This document shows, one piece after another, positions 37,889 to 46,462 of a DNA stretch of 64,000 bases. A program made the translations under genes and the position numbers. The stretch is from Streptomyces sp. F63 (lineage in GTDB: Bacteria; Actinomycetota; Actinomycetes; Streptomycetales; Streptomycetaceae), in assembly GCF_018070345.1 (NCBI RefSeq), contig NZ_JAGPXX010000007.1:232188-296187 (forward strand). Reading direction: 5' to 3'. The notes under the pieces were generated by a model. That model saw only the letters and a program-made list of their open reading frames with translations. It did no database searches and was not told the DNA's origin. Position 1 is the first letter of the stretch, and each line of letters starts with the position of its first letter.

Positions 37889-38629
37889 ATGGAACGCGAA
37901 AAGGGGTTCTCCCAGTGGCTGCGCCGCCGTCCGCGGGGCGGGGCGCGGGGCCGTACGGCCGCCGAGGCGGCGGCCGCGGACCGTGAGGACCTGCTGCTGG
38001 CGGCCGTGGCCGCGGGCTTTCCCCTGGCCGAGGCCGCGTATCCGGAAGGCTACGGCTGCTCCTGCGACCGGATCGGCTGCCCCACGCCCGGCCGGCACCC
38101 CGTCTCCTTCGCGTGGCAGACCCAGGCGACCACCGACGCCGAGAAGATCCGCAAACTGCTGCACGACCGTCCGCGGGCCAACTTCGTCACCGCCACCGGC
38201 ATCGACCACGACGTGCTGGACGTCCCGGCCGAGGCCGGGCACCAGGCCCTGGAGCGGCTGGAGGCCGAGGGGGTGGAGGTCGGCCCGGTCGCGGAGAGCG
38301 GCGACGGGGGCCCGCTCGGCCGGGTCCTCTTCTTCACGGCGACGCGCGGTACGCCCGAGGACGAGGACGAGTGGTGGCCCTGCGAACTGGACTGCCATCC
38401 CGAGACCATGGACGAGCATCCGGGCCTGCGCTGGCACTGCCGCGGCAGCTATGTGCTCGTACCGCCCGCCGCGCTGCCCGCGGAGGGCTCGGTGCGCTGG
38501 CTCCGCGGGCCGGAACGGCCGCTGCCCGATCCGCTGACGCTGCTGGAGGCGCTGACGGACGCCTGCGCCCGGTACGCGGACGGCGCCGGCGCGGGCCAGG
38601 AGGCCCCGGCCTGGCCAATGGGCCGCTGA
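37889..38629 (+). CDS. Bifunctional DNA primase/polymerase N-terminal domain protein
   Basis: The 246-residue protein matches the stand-alone prim-pol-like proteins of Streptomyces. A basic N-terminus is followed by AAVAAGFPLAEAAYPEGYGC, CSCDRIGCPTPGRHPVSFAW with clustered cysteines, WQTQATTDAEKIRKLLHDRP, and VTATGIDHDVLDVPAEAG, where the family has acidic metal ligands. Only the N-terminal domain is present, with no helicase part. These proteins are chromosomal singletons of unclear role, probably not replicative primases. The ATG follows GAGGGGAC. Confidence 0.82.
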   Translation: MEREKGFSQWLRRRPRGGARGRTAAEAAAADREDLLLAAVAAGFPLAEAAYPEGYGCSCDRIGCPTPGRHPVSFAWQTQATTDAEKIRKLLHDRPRANFVTATGIDHDVLDVPAEAGHQALERLEAEGVEVGPVAESGDGGPLGRVLFFTATRGTPEDEDEWWPCELDCHPETMDEHPGLRWHCRGSYVLVPPAALPAEGSVRWLRGPERPLPDPLTLLEALTDACARYADGAGAGQEAPAWPMGR

Positions 38630-38650
38630 GCGGCTCCGGCCGTCGGCCGG

Positions 38651-39625
38651 TCAGCCGCCGCGGGCCGCGGTCAGGCCCTCCAGGCGGTTGAGGAAGACCA
38701 CCTTCCCGCCGTCCTCCTTCGCGGGGATGCTCACGGCCGCCTGCGATATCCGCACCAGGGTGAGGCTCTTCTCGGCCCTGCCGGTCAGCAGGGCGGTGGC
38801 CTTCTGGTCGTTGATCTTGTTGATGGTGAAGCCCTCGGCCATCGTCTGCTTCTGCGTGTGGTGCGCCGCGAAGAAGGCGAGCGCTCCGCCGTCCTCCGTG
38901 CGGAGGGCCACGGTCCGGTACTGCGGCGGCCGGGCGGGCTGGTCGGCGAACTGGGTCCAGTACCGGGGGGTCCTGCTCTCCTTCTTGCGGTAGGCCAGCT
39001 GGGCGGAGGTGGCGTAGCCGTCGGCGAAGAGGTCCCCCTTCCCGGAGCCGAGGTAGTCGGTGTACGTCTTGCTGATCCTCGCGGGATCCACGACCAGGCC
39101 GGAGCTCCGGCCGCCGGTCACCGGCTCGGCGTAGCCGTCCTCGTCCACCGCGAACTCCGGTACCTCGTCCCGGCCGAGGATCGACAGATACGCCGCCTTC
39201 CACGGGTCGTCGAGGGCGCCGCGGGTGAAGACGAGGAGCCAGCGGTTGTCGTCACGGTTGCTGTCGGTGTCGGCGACGAAGAACTTCGGCCAGCCGGCCT
39301 GACGGGGGATGGCGAACCGCGCGTCGGTCAGCTTGAGCGGCGGGTAGTCGGGCAGACCGTCCGGATTCTTCACCCGGCGGGCCCTGAGGTCCGCCTCTCC
39401 CATGGTGTGGAGCGCGCCGGTCTCCACGCGGGCGCCGAGGGCCGGGTCGAGTTCCCGGTTGGCCTCGTTGTAGCCGTCCGTGAACCGCTGGAGAGCCTTG
39501 GCCGCCTCGGCCTTGGTCACGGCCGGTATCACCGCGCGTTCGCCGTGCACCGTCACGCAACCCGTCAGCGTCAGCAGTGCTGTGGCCGACAGGACCGCCG
39601 TCACCTGCGGCAACCTGCGTCTCAT
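38651..39625 (-). CDS. Putative lipoprotein, uncharacterised
   Basis: The 324-residue protein begins MRRRLPQVTAVLSATALLTL and then has a lipobox with Cys near residue 23 (LTGCVT), so it should be lipid-anchored outside the membrane. The mature part is a mixed alpha/beta protein with an NTF2-like look (EAAKALQRFTDGYNEANREL, WLLVFTRGALDDPWKAAYLS). No catalytic motif is visible. Proteins of this kind are common in Streptomyces without known function. The gene converges on the prim-pol-like gene. Confidence 0.78.
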   Translation of the reverse strand: MRRRLPQVTAVLSATALLTLTGCVTVHGERAVIPAVTKAEAAKALQRFTDGYNEANRELDPALGARVETGALHTMGEADLRARRVKNPDGLPDYPPLKLTDARFAIPRQAGWPKFFVADTDSNRDDNRWLLVFTRGALDDPWKAAYLSILGRDEVPEFAVDEDGYAEPVTGGRSSGLVVDPARISKTYTDYLGSGKGDLFADGYATSAQLAYRKKESRTPRYWTQFADQPARPPQYRTVALRTEDGGALAFFAAHHTQKQTMAEGFTINKINDQKATALLTGRAEKSLTLVRISQAAVSIPAKEDGGKVVFLNRLEGLTAARGG

Positions 39626-39935
39626 GGGGCTCGATGCTCCTTCGGACTGCTCGATTCGGCGCAACCCTACCGGGCGCGGGGCCGGCGCAGGGGCGGGATC
39701 CGGGTCCGGTGCCCCGCGGGTCGCGGTCCGCGGACGTCCCCGTAACCGGTGGAACGTGCCGCGCCGGCGGGAGGTTCAGCCTCCGCGGCGATGTCCCGGG
39801 ACGGCTCGGGCCGGCCGAGGCACCTCGTACGGGGGTGGGGGCGGGGCGCCGGCGGCGGGCGGTTGTCCGTGGTGCGTGCCATCATGCACGGTGTGTGGGT
39901 GACCGCCCACCGGGGGTGTGCTTTCGTCTGGGGGG
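39626..39935. other. Divergent intergenic region lipoprotein / CDP-alcohol phosphatidyltransferase
   Basis: These 310 bases must hold two divergent promoters. I see no strong -10, palindrome or small gene in them. Confidence 0.5.
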
Positions 39936-40676
39936 ATGATGGCCGGGACTGCGGAATCGGGGTACGCGGCGGCGCTGCGCGAGCTGCGCGGGGCGCAGAA
40001 GGCCGCGAAGGGGGTGTCGCTCTACTCCCGTTACGTCAACCGCCCGACCGGGCGGGTCCTCGCCGCGGCGGCGTACCGCGCGGGGCTGACGCCAAATCAG
40101 GTGACTCTGGTCAGCGGAGCGTTCAGCTTCGCCGGGGTGGCGGCGCTCGCCCTGGTCCGGCCCTCCTGGTGGCTGGCCGCGGCGGTCTGGGCGGCGCTGT
40201 TCGCCGGTTTCGCGCTCGACTCGGCGGACGGCCAGCTGGCCCGGCTGCGCAAGGAGAGCAGCCCGGCGGGGGAGTGGCTCGACCATGTGGTCGACGCGGG
40301 GAAGATCACCGCCCTGCACGCCGCCGTGCTGATCTCCTTCCACCGCTTCTTCGAACTGCCCGGTCCTGGCTGGCTGCTGGTGCCGCTGGGCTTTCAGTTC
40401 GCCGCCCTGCTGATCTTCACGGGCGGGCTGCTGGCCGACAAGCTCAAGCCGAAGGGCGGCGCGCCGGCCGGTGCGCCCGCTCCGCCCCCCTCGCGGCTGC
40501 GGGCGGTGGCGCTGCTGCCGGTGGACTACGGCGTCTTCTGCGCGGTCTTCCTGCTGCTCGGCAGTGAGACGGCCTTTCTCGCCGCCTATACCGCCCTGTT
40601 CGCCGTGCACGCGCTGTTCCTGGCGGCCTTCATGGCGAAGTGGTTCCGGGAGCTGGCCGCGATACGCCCGGTATGA
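39936..40676 (+). CDS. CDP-alcohol phosphatidyltransferase-family membrane enzyme
   Basis: The 246-residue protein carries the complete family signature in one run starting at DSADGQLAR near residue 90 and ending at GEWLDHVVD. The four metal-binding aspartates and the D-x2-D-G-x2-A-R pattern are all present. About six membrane segments surround it. Such enzymes transfer a phospho-alcohol from CDP-alcohols to another alcohol to make phospholipids or related polymers. Its 3' end overlaps by 47 bases with a convergent cytidylyltransferase gene that could supply a CDP-linked substrate. The exact substrates are unknown. Confidence 0.92.
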   Translation: MMAGTAESGYAAALRELRGAQKAAKGVSLYSRYVNRPTGRVLAAAAYRAGLTPNQVTLVSGAFSFAGVAALALVRPSWWLAAAVWAALFAGFALDSADGQLARLRKESSPAGEWLDHVVDAGKITALHAAVLISFHRFFELPGPGWLLVPLGFQFAALLIFTGGLLADKLKPKGGAPAGAPAPPPSRLRAVALLPVDYGVFCAVFLLLGSETAFLAAYTALFAVHALFLAAFMAKWFRELAAIRPV

Positions 40677-41100
40677 CGGGCGGCGCCAGCGCGTCGAGGG
40701 CGCGCCGCAGCTGGGTGCTGGAGGTGTGGACGGTGTACGGGAAGTAGACCACCTCCACCCCCACGGTCGCGAAATCCCGCTCCAGTTGGTCGCCCTTGGG
40801 GGTGCCGCGCCAGTCGTCACCCTTGAAGATCTTGTCGAAGCGGACCTGCTGCCAGGTCTCCAGTTTGTCCGGCACGGTCTCCACGAAGGCGGCGTCCACG
40901 AACCGGATGGAGCGGATGATCTCCAGCCGTTCCACCAGCGGGACCACGGGCACCCGGCCCTTGGCCCGTTCCGCCATCTCGTCCGAGACCACTCCCGCGA
41001 TGAGATAGTCGCACCGAGAGCGTGCGTGTCTCAGGATATTGAGGTGACCCACGTGGAACAGGTCGTAGACGCCCGGTGCGTAGCCGACGGTGTGCGTCAT
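40630..41100 (-). CDS. TagD/Tag-like cytidylyltransferase
   Basis: The 156-residue protein is a nucleotidyltransferase of the glycerol-3-phosphate/ethanolamine-phosphate cytidylyltransferase type. GYAPGVYDLFHVGHLNIL at residue 5 holds the HxGH motif, and DKIFKGDDWRGTPKGDQLE and YTVHTSSTQLRR supply the CTP-binding end (family R-T-x-G-I-S-T-T-like). It would make a CDP-alcohol from CTP and a phosphorylated alcohol. It is divergent from the first glycosyltransferase of the polysaccharide locus and tail-to-tail with the phosphatidyltransferase. Confidence 0.88.
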   Translation of the reverse strand: MTHTVGYAPGVYDLFHVGHLNILRHARSRCDYLIAGVVSDEMAERAKGRVPVVPLVERLEIIRSIRFVDAAFVETVPDKLETWQQVRFDKIFKGDDWRGTPKGDQLERDFATVGVEVVYFPYTVHTSSTQLRRALDALAPPVIPGVSRPAPGTTSP

Positions 41101-41273
41101 GCGGTGGTACCCCCCTTCACGGCGCGCTCCCCAGCACGCCGCTGTCGACGATAGCCCGATGCGGGGCCCCTGCACGGTCGGATTGCGAAAGGCCAACTGC
41201 CAAGGAAGAAAGCCACGTTGCAGTAATGAACAGCTAGGGTGCTGTCATTCGACTCCGGGGGGAGGAGCGCGCC

Positions 41274-42536
41274 ATGCCGGACAGCGGTACGGCCGCGGCG
41301 AGACGGGTCCTGCTCGTCTCCACCAACTACGCGCCAGAGCAGGCCGGAATAGGGCCGTACGCCACGCAGATCGCCGAACACTGGGCCGCCGGCGGGCGGA
41401 TGGAGACCCATGTCCTCGCGGGCATCCCGCACTACCCCGCCTGGCGGGCCGATCCGGCCTACCGCGGCGTGTGGCGCCGCGAGGAGACCCGCGCCGGCGT
41501 GCGGGTGCACCGCCGCCGGCACACCGTGCCGCCGCGGCAGACCGCCGTGCGCCGGGCGCTGTACGAGGCGTCCATCCTCGCCGGGGGGCTGCTCGCGCCG
41601 CCGCGGATGGGACGGCCCGACGCCGTGGTCGCCCAGCTGCCGAGCCTCGCCGGCGGCGTCCTCGGCGCGCGGATCGCCCGCCGGCACGGCGTCCCGTACG
41701 TGCCCGTCGTCCAGGACCTCATGGGTGCCGCCGCGGCGCAGAGCGGCATCCGCGGCGGTGACCGCGCCGCCGCCGCGGCCGCCGCGGTCGAGCGCCATGT
41801 GCTGCGCCGGGCGACCCTCGTCGGCGTCATCCACGAGACGTTCACCGGCAAGGTGGCCGCCATGGGCGTGGACCCGGGCCGCATCCGCCTGGTGCCCAAC
41901 TGGTCGCACGTCGCCCGCCCTTCCCGGCCCCGGGCCGAGACCCGCGCCCGGCTCGGCTGGAGCGCAGACCGGCCCGTCGTGCTCCACTCCGGCAACATGG
42001 GCCTCAAGCAGGGGCTGGAGGTGCTCGTGGACGCCGCCCGCGCGGAGCCCGGCGTCGACATCGTCCTCATGGGCGACGGCAACCAGCGGGAGCGGCTGCG
42101 GAGCCTCGGCCGGGGGCTGCCGAACCTGCGCTTCCTCCCGCCCGCCGAGGAGACCGACTTCCCCGACGTCCTCGCCGCGGCCGACGTCCTGGCCGTCACC
42201 CAGCGCGCCTCCGTCCTGGACATGAGCATCCCGTCCAAGCTCACCTCCTACTTCGCCGCCGGCCGGCCCGTGGTCGCCTCCGTCGCGGAGGAAGGCGGCA
42301 CCGCCGGGGAGGTACGGCGCTCCGGGGCGGGCGTGCTCGTCCCCCCGGAGGACGCGGAGGCCCTGCTGGACGCGGTGCGGAGACTGGCCGCCGACCCCGG
42401 CGCGGCCGATGCGCTGGGCGCCCGCGGCCCCGCCTACGTCGACGCCCACCTCAGCCGCGAGGCGGGGCTGGCCCGGATCACCGGGCTCCTCGACGAGGCA
42501 CTGGAAACCCACCCGAGCCCGAGGGGACCCCGCTGA
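41274..42536 (+). CDS. Glycosyltransferase family 4 (WcaI-like)
   Basis: The 420-residue protein has the two GT-B domains: VLLVSTNYAPEQAGIGPYAT at the N-terminus and, from about residue 230, PVVLHSGNMGLKQGLEVLVD and DIVLMGDGNQRERLRSL. The LPPAEETDFPDVLAAADVLA segment with the following SIPSKLTSYFAAGRPVVAS marks the WcaI-like retaining group. It should add a sugar from a nucleotide donor onto the growing lipid-linked repeat unit. GGAGGAG precedes the ATG, and its stop overlaps the Wzz-like start (TGATG). Confidence 0.92.
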   Translation: MPDSGTAAARRVLLVSTNYAPEQAGIGPYATQIAEHWAAGGRMETHVLAGIPHYPAWRADPAYRGVWRREETRAGVRVHRRRHTVPPRQTAVRRALYEASILAGGLLAPPRMGRPDAVVAQLPSLAGGVLGARIARRHGVPYVPVVQDLMGAAAAQSGIRGGDRAAAAAAAVERHVLRRATLVGVIHETFTGKVAAMGVDPGRIRLVPNWSHVARPSRPRAETRARLGWSADRPVVLHSGNMGLKQGLEVLVDAARAEPGVDIVLMGDGNQRERLRSLGRGLPNLRFLPPAEETDFPDVLAAADVLAVTQRASVLDMSIPSKLTSYFAAGRPVVASVAEEGGTAGEVRRSGAGVLVPPEDAEALLDAVRRLAADPGAADALGARGPAYVDAHLSREAGLARITGLLDEALETHPSPRGPR

Positions 42537-44326
42537 TGACGGTGGTACAGCCCGGCGCCCCGCAGGGGCCCGACGAGCCGGACCTGCTGCGCGACCAGTT
42601 CCGCCAACTGCTGCGCTACCGCGCGCTGATCCTGGCCGGCGTCGTCCTCGGCCTGCTCGGCGGGGCCTGGACCGCCCTCGCCGGCGGCGCCGCCTACACG
42701 GCCACCAGCGAGGTGACCGTGCGCTCGGCCAGCTTCGACCCCTTCTCGCCCGGCGGCGGCAACCCGGAGAAGGAGGTCAGCATGGGCTCCGAGCGGCAGA
42801 CGGCGCTCAGCAACGCCGTCGCCGCCCGCGCCGCGAAGGAACTGGGCGACCCGGACGGCGTCGACCGGCTGCAGGACGGGCTCCAGGTCACCAATCCGCC
42901 CAACACCCTGGTGCTGCGCTTCTCCTACACCGACGGCTCCCCGCGCTCCGCCGCGACGGCCGCCAACGCCCTCACCCAGGCCTACCTGGACAACCGGCGC
43001 GACCAGACCCGGTCCGTGATCGACAACATGATCAAGGGCTATGAGGAGCAGCTCGAACCGCTGAAGAAGCAGCGCGACAAGCTCGCCGAGCAGATCGACG
43101 CACTCGGCGAGGGCCGGGCCCTCGACACGACGCTCTCCGTGCAGTCCGGCGTCATCGGCAGGATCTCCGAGCTCAACAGCAGCATCACCAAGCTGAAGGC
43201 GGTGGACACCACCCCCGGCTTCGTGGTGCGCACCGCCACCCCGCCGGCCGATCCCTCCGGGCCGGGGCTGCCGCTGCTGCTCGGTCTCGGCGGTGCCGTC
43301 GGCATCGGTATCGGCCTGGTCGCCGCCTGGGTGCGGCTGGTCTTCGACCCCACGGCCCGCTCCCAGAGCGATGTGGTCCGCGCCCTGCACGCGCCCGTGC
43401 TGGGCACCCTGCCCCGGCCGCGGCGGAAGCAGCCGCGCCGCCTGCTGGCCCAGGGCCGGGTCGCCGAGGAGTACCGTTCGATCGCCTTCCGCCTCGCCTA
43501 CGACCAGGACTTCGCCGAGCGCCGGCGGCTGCTCGTCGTCGCACCGCGCGGTCCCATCGACACCGCTGCCGAGGCCGCCGTCAACCTCACCGCCTGTTTC
43601 GTGGAGATGGGCCGGGACGTCCTCCTCGTCGAGGCCGACCTGCGCACCCCGGGCCTCGCCGGCAAGCTGCGCTCCGCCGAGGGGGTACGGCCCGGCTGGG
43701 CCCGCACCCCCGCCCGGGGCGACAACGGCTGGCCCACCGGCCTGCAGATACCCATCGACGCGGGGGAGTCGGGAGCCTTCGACCTCGTGCCCGGAGGCAA
43801 GGTGCGCAACGTCGCCCGCGCCCTCACCTCCGGGCCCGCCACCCGGCTGTTCGCCGAGGCGGACGCCCCCGGGACCGTGGTCGTCGTCCTCGCACCCGCC
43901 GTGCTCTCGTACGCGGACGCCATAGCGCTCGCCGACCGCGTCGACGGTGTCCTGGTCGTCTGCGACCCGCGCGAGGTGCGGCGCGACGATCTCGCGCGGG
44001 TCCGGGAACTCGTCAGCGGTGCCGGCGGCAAGGTCCTCGGGGCACTGCTGCACTCCGAGGACTCCGCCCGGCGCGGTCGCGTACCGTCCCTCCGCCGCCG
44101 CGGGCGCGGCACCGCGCGGTCCTCCCGCCCGGCCTCGGACGCCGGCGGCGCGGGCGCCGGGCGCGACACGGCAGCGGAGCCCGGAGCGGGGACCGCCGCC
44201 GTGAGCGGGCCCGCGTCCGGCGGCCCGGACCGGCGGGTCTCCTGGCCGGCGGCCGGGGGCGGTGCCGGCGGCACGGGCGAGGAGGGCGACCGCACCGCGG
44301 ACCCGGCCCCTCCCGCCCGCCGATGA
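42536..44326 (+). CDS. Wzz-like polysaccharide co-polymerase with degenerate nucleotide-binding domain
   Basis: The 596-residue protein has a Wzz domain with two membrane segments (about residues 27-48 and 242-265) flanking an extracellular helical region. The cytoplasmic half is related to CpsD/BY-kinase domains. The Walker A' motif is present (VLLVEADLRTPGL near residue 362), but the Walker A position reads VVAPRGPIDTAAEAAVNLT and lacks the GK[ST] core. No tyrosine cluster ends the protein; the tail is Gly/Ala/Arg-rich. It may set chain length without kinase activity. It is translationally coupled to the genes on both sides. Confidence 0.9.
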   Translation: MTVVQPGAPQGPDEPDLLRDQFRQLLRYRALILAGVVLGLLGGAWTALAGGAAYTATSEVTVRSASFDPFSPGGGNPEKEVSMGSERQTALSNAVAARAAKELGDPDGVDRLQDGLQVTNPPNTLVLRFSYTDGSPRSAATAANALTQAYLDNRRDQTRSVIDNMIKGYEEQLEPLKKQRDKLAEQIDALGEGRALDTTLSVQSGVIGRISELNSSITKLKAVDTTPGFVVRTATPPADPSGPGLPLLLGLGGAVGIGIGLVAAWVRLVFDPTARSQSDVVRALHAPVLGTLPRPRRKQPRRLLAQGRVAEEYRSIAFRLAYDQDFAERRRLLVVAPRGPIDTAAEAAVNLTACFVEMGRDVLLVEADLRTPGLAGKLRSAEGVRPGWARTPARGDNGWPTGLQIPIDAGESGAFDLVPGGKVRNVARALTSGPATRLFAEADAPGTVVVVLAPAVLSYADAIALADRVDGVLVVCDPREVRRDDLARVRELVSGAGGKVLGALLHSEDSARRGRVPSLRRRGRGTARSSRPASDAGGAGAGRDTAAEPGAGTAAVSGPASGGPDRRVSWPAAGGGAGGTGEEGDRTADPAPPARR

Positions 44327-45795
44327 CGCACGGCCCATCGGGCGGCACGCCGGACCCGGACGCCGCCGCCCGGCCCGCCCGGCCCGCCGGACCCGCCGGA
44401 CGACCGGGCGGCGCGGCAGCGGGAGAACGCGGTGCCGGAGAGCCCGTGGCCGCGGCACACGGCACGGGAGAGCCGGGGCCGGGCGGAACCCGGCCCGGGG
44501 CCCGGGCGCACGGGCCGGGGGAGCCCGGGGCCGGGGCAGGGGCCGCGGAGCGGGGGGCCGGGGGGCTGCGGACGCGGGCCGCCGTGCTCTGCTCCGTCGC
44601 CGACCAGGGCGTCTCCGCGCTCACCAACATCGTCGTCCTCATCGTGGCCGCCCGGCTCTCCACCGCCGCCGGCTTCTCGGTCTTCTCCATCGTCTACACC
44701 GTCTTCACCGTCCTGCTCGGCCTCTCCGTCTCCTATGTCGGCCAGGCCCTGGTGCTGGAGCGCGGGGAGCCGGCCGCCGTCCGCTCCGCCTGCCGTTCCG
44801 CGGTCGTCTTCACCGCCGCGGCCTCCGCCGCAGCCGGCGCCACCCTGGCCGCCGTGCTCGCGTTCGTGCCCGGGGAGACGGCGCGCGGGCTCGCCGTCCT
44901 CGGACTGGTCCTGCCCGTCGTCCTCACCCAGGACGCCGTCCGCTACTGCTGCTCCACCCTCCGGCTGCCGCACCTGGCGCTCGCCGCCGACCTGCTGCGA
45001 CTCGCCGCCGTCGTCCCCGCCCTCGCCGTCCAGCCGCAGGGCAGCGGGCCGAGCCGGCTCATCGCCGTCTGGGGCCTGTCCGCTCTCCCCGCCCTCCTGC
45101 TGGGCGCCGCCCTGCTGTGGCCCCGGCTGCGCGGCGTCCCGGGCGACCCGCGCCGCTTCCTGCGCCGGGGCCATCTGGGGCGGCGCTTCGTGGTGGAGTT
45201 CGCCGTCGGCAACGCGTCGAGCCAGCTCGCGATCGTCGGGCTCGGTCTCTTCGCCAACCAGCTCGCCGTCGGCGCGCTCCGCGGCGCCGTGGCCCTCTTC
45301 GGCCCGATGAACGTTCTCTTCAACGCGGCGACCTCCTTCGGCCCGCCGCTCCTGAACCGCGTCTCCGGCACCGGGCGCCGCATCCGCGCCACGGCCGTCC
45401 TCGCCCTCCTCCTCGCGGGCACCGCCGCGCTCTGGGCCGCCGTCCTCACCCTGCTGCCCGACCGGACGGGCCGCGAACTCCTCGGCGCCACCTGGCAGTC
45501 CGCCTCCGCCCTGCTTCCCGCCACCGGGGCGCAGTACACGGCCATCGCCCTGGGCACCTGTGCCCTGCTGACCCTGCGCGTGCTCAGCCCCCGGAGCACC
45601 CTGCCGATCCAGGTGGTGTTCTCCCTGCTCTCGGTGGCCTTCCTGCTCGGCGGCTACGCCCTGGGCGGTGTGCTCGGCGCGGCCTGGGGCCTCTGCCTCG
45701 GTTCCGCCCTCAAGGCGGCGGCGGCCTGGACCCGCACGGCTCTCCTCGGACGTCGAGGGATGGAGGCAACGGAGGAACACGGGGCCTGTCGATGA
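44323..45795 (+). CDS. Wzx-like polysaccharide flippase
   Basis: The 490-residue protein starts with about 85 Gly/Ala/Pro-rich residues, then has 12-14 membrane segments beginning TRAAVLCSVADQGVSALTNI and VVLIVAARLSTAAGFSVFSI, the pattern of MOP-superfamily polysaccharide exporters. It should flip lipid-linked repeat units across the membrane. The start overlaps the Wzz-like stop as ATGA. The disordered N-terminal extension is unusual for this family but is in frame with full coding character. The RHS toxin module begins just downstream on the other strand. Confidence 0.85.
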   Translation: MTHGPSGGTPDPDAAARPARPAGPAGRPGGAAAGERGAGEPVAAAHGTGEPGPGGTRPGARAHGPGEPGAGAGAAERGAGGLRTRAAVLCSVADQGVSALTNIVVLIVAARLSTAAGFSVFSIVYTVFTVLLGLSVSYVGQALVLERGEPAAVRSACRSAVVFTAAASAAAGATLAAVLAFVPGETARGLAVLGLVLPVVLTQDAVRYCCSTLRLPHLALAADLLRLAAVVPALAVQPQGSGPSRLIAVWGLSALPALLLGAALLWPRLRGVPGDPRRFLRRGHLGRRFVVEFAVGNASSQLAIVGLGLFANQLAVGALRGAVALFGPMNVLFNAATSFGPPLLNRVSGTGRRIRATAVLALLLAGTAALWAAVLTLLPDRTGRELLGATWQSASALLPATGAQYTAIALGTCALLTLRVLSPRSTLPIQVVFSLLSVAFLLGGYALGGVLGAAWGLCLGSALKAAAAWTRTALLGRRGMEATEEHGACR

Positions 45796-45879
45796 CTTCC
45801 GGGAAGCGGGGGTACGACGTCGTCCTCGGCCGAGTGCGGGCCGGCCGAGGCGGCCGGCGCCCGGTTGACGGAAGCCGAG

Positions 45880-46365
45880 TCAGTCCCCGCGCGGCCCCCG
45901 GAAGTCCACCGAGGTGACGAGGGCGTAGTCGAAGTAGATGGGGTCCCCCTCCTCGTCCATCGGGTAATCGAAGCTGCTCTCGTTCGAGAGGATCACCTTG
46001 AGGTCGGGAAGGGTGTCCACGCCGTCGTCGTTCTGCTCAACCGTGTGGCCACGTTCCTGAAGACGCTCCAGCAGCTCTTCGCCGGGAGTCCGGAAGACGT
46101 CGAGCCCGTCGAGGAGGACGGTGACATCCGCGTCCTCGACGCGGAACCGGTACACGTGGATGTCGGTCAGCGCGCCCTTGGTGAAGCCGAGATTGAACTC
46201 CGTCCGGGACTGCGCGTGCTCGCAGAGCACCTGTCCGGGCGCGTCACCGTAGTCCGGGTCGGAGGGGGCGAAGCCCAGTTCGCGCGCGGCTCCGACCGCC
46301 TCGTCGGCCGACATGCCGAGCCGGAGTGTGGCAACTCCCACCTCCGGCAGCAGTTCCAGAATCAT
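45880..46365 (-). CDS. Probable immunity protein for the RHS toxin
   Basis: The 161-residue acidic protein starts MILELLPEVGVATLRLGMSA and contains EAVGAARELGFAPSDPDYGD and FNLGFTKGALTDIHVYRFRV. It is small, soluble and lies 97 bases downstream of the toxin end of the RHS gene on the same strand, the standard immunity position. The ATG at 46365 has GGAAGGG at good distance; ATG 46371 is an alternative. I recognise no named immunity family, so the role rests on position and size. Confidence 0.65.
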   Translation of the reverse strand: MILELLPEVGVATLRLGMSADEAVGAARELGFAPSDPDYGDAPGQVLCEHAQSRTEFNLGFTKGALTDIHVYRFRVEDADVTVLLDGLDVFRTPGEELLERLQERGHTVEQNDDGVDTLPDLKVILSNESSFDYPMDEEGDPIYFDYALVTSVDFRGPRGD

Positions 46366-46462
46366 CGCCATCCCTTCCAACCGTCCGATACCTGCTGTTG
46401 CCCACTCTGCCGCATCCCCCGTGTTCCCATCCCGGGGGGCGGCGCGGATCGCGGGGGAGTCC

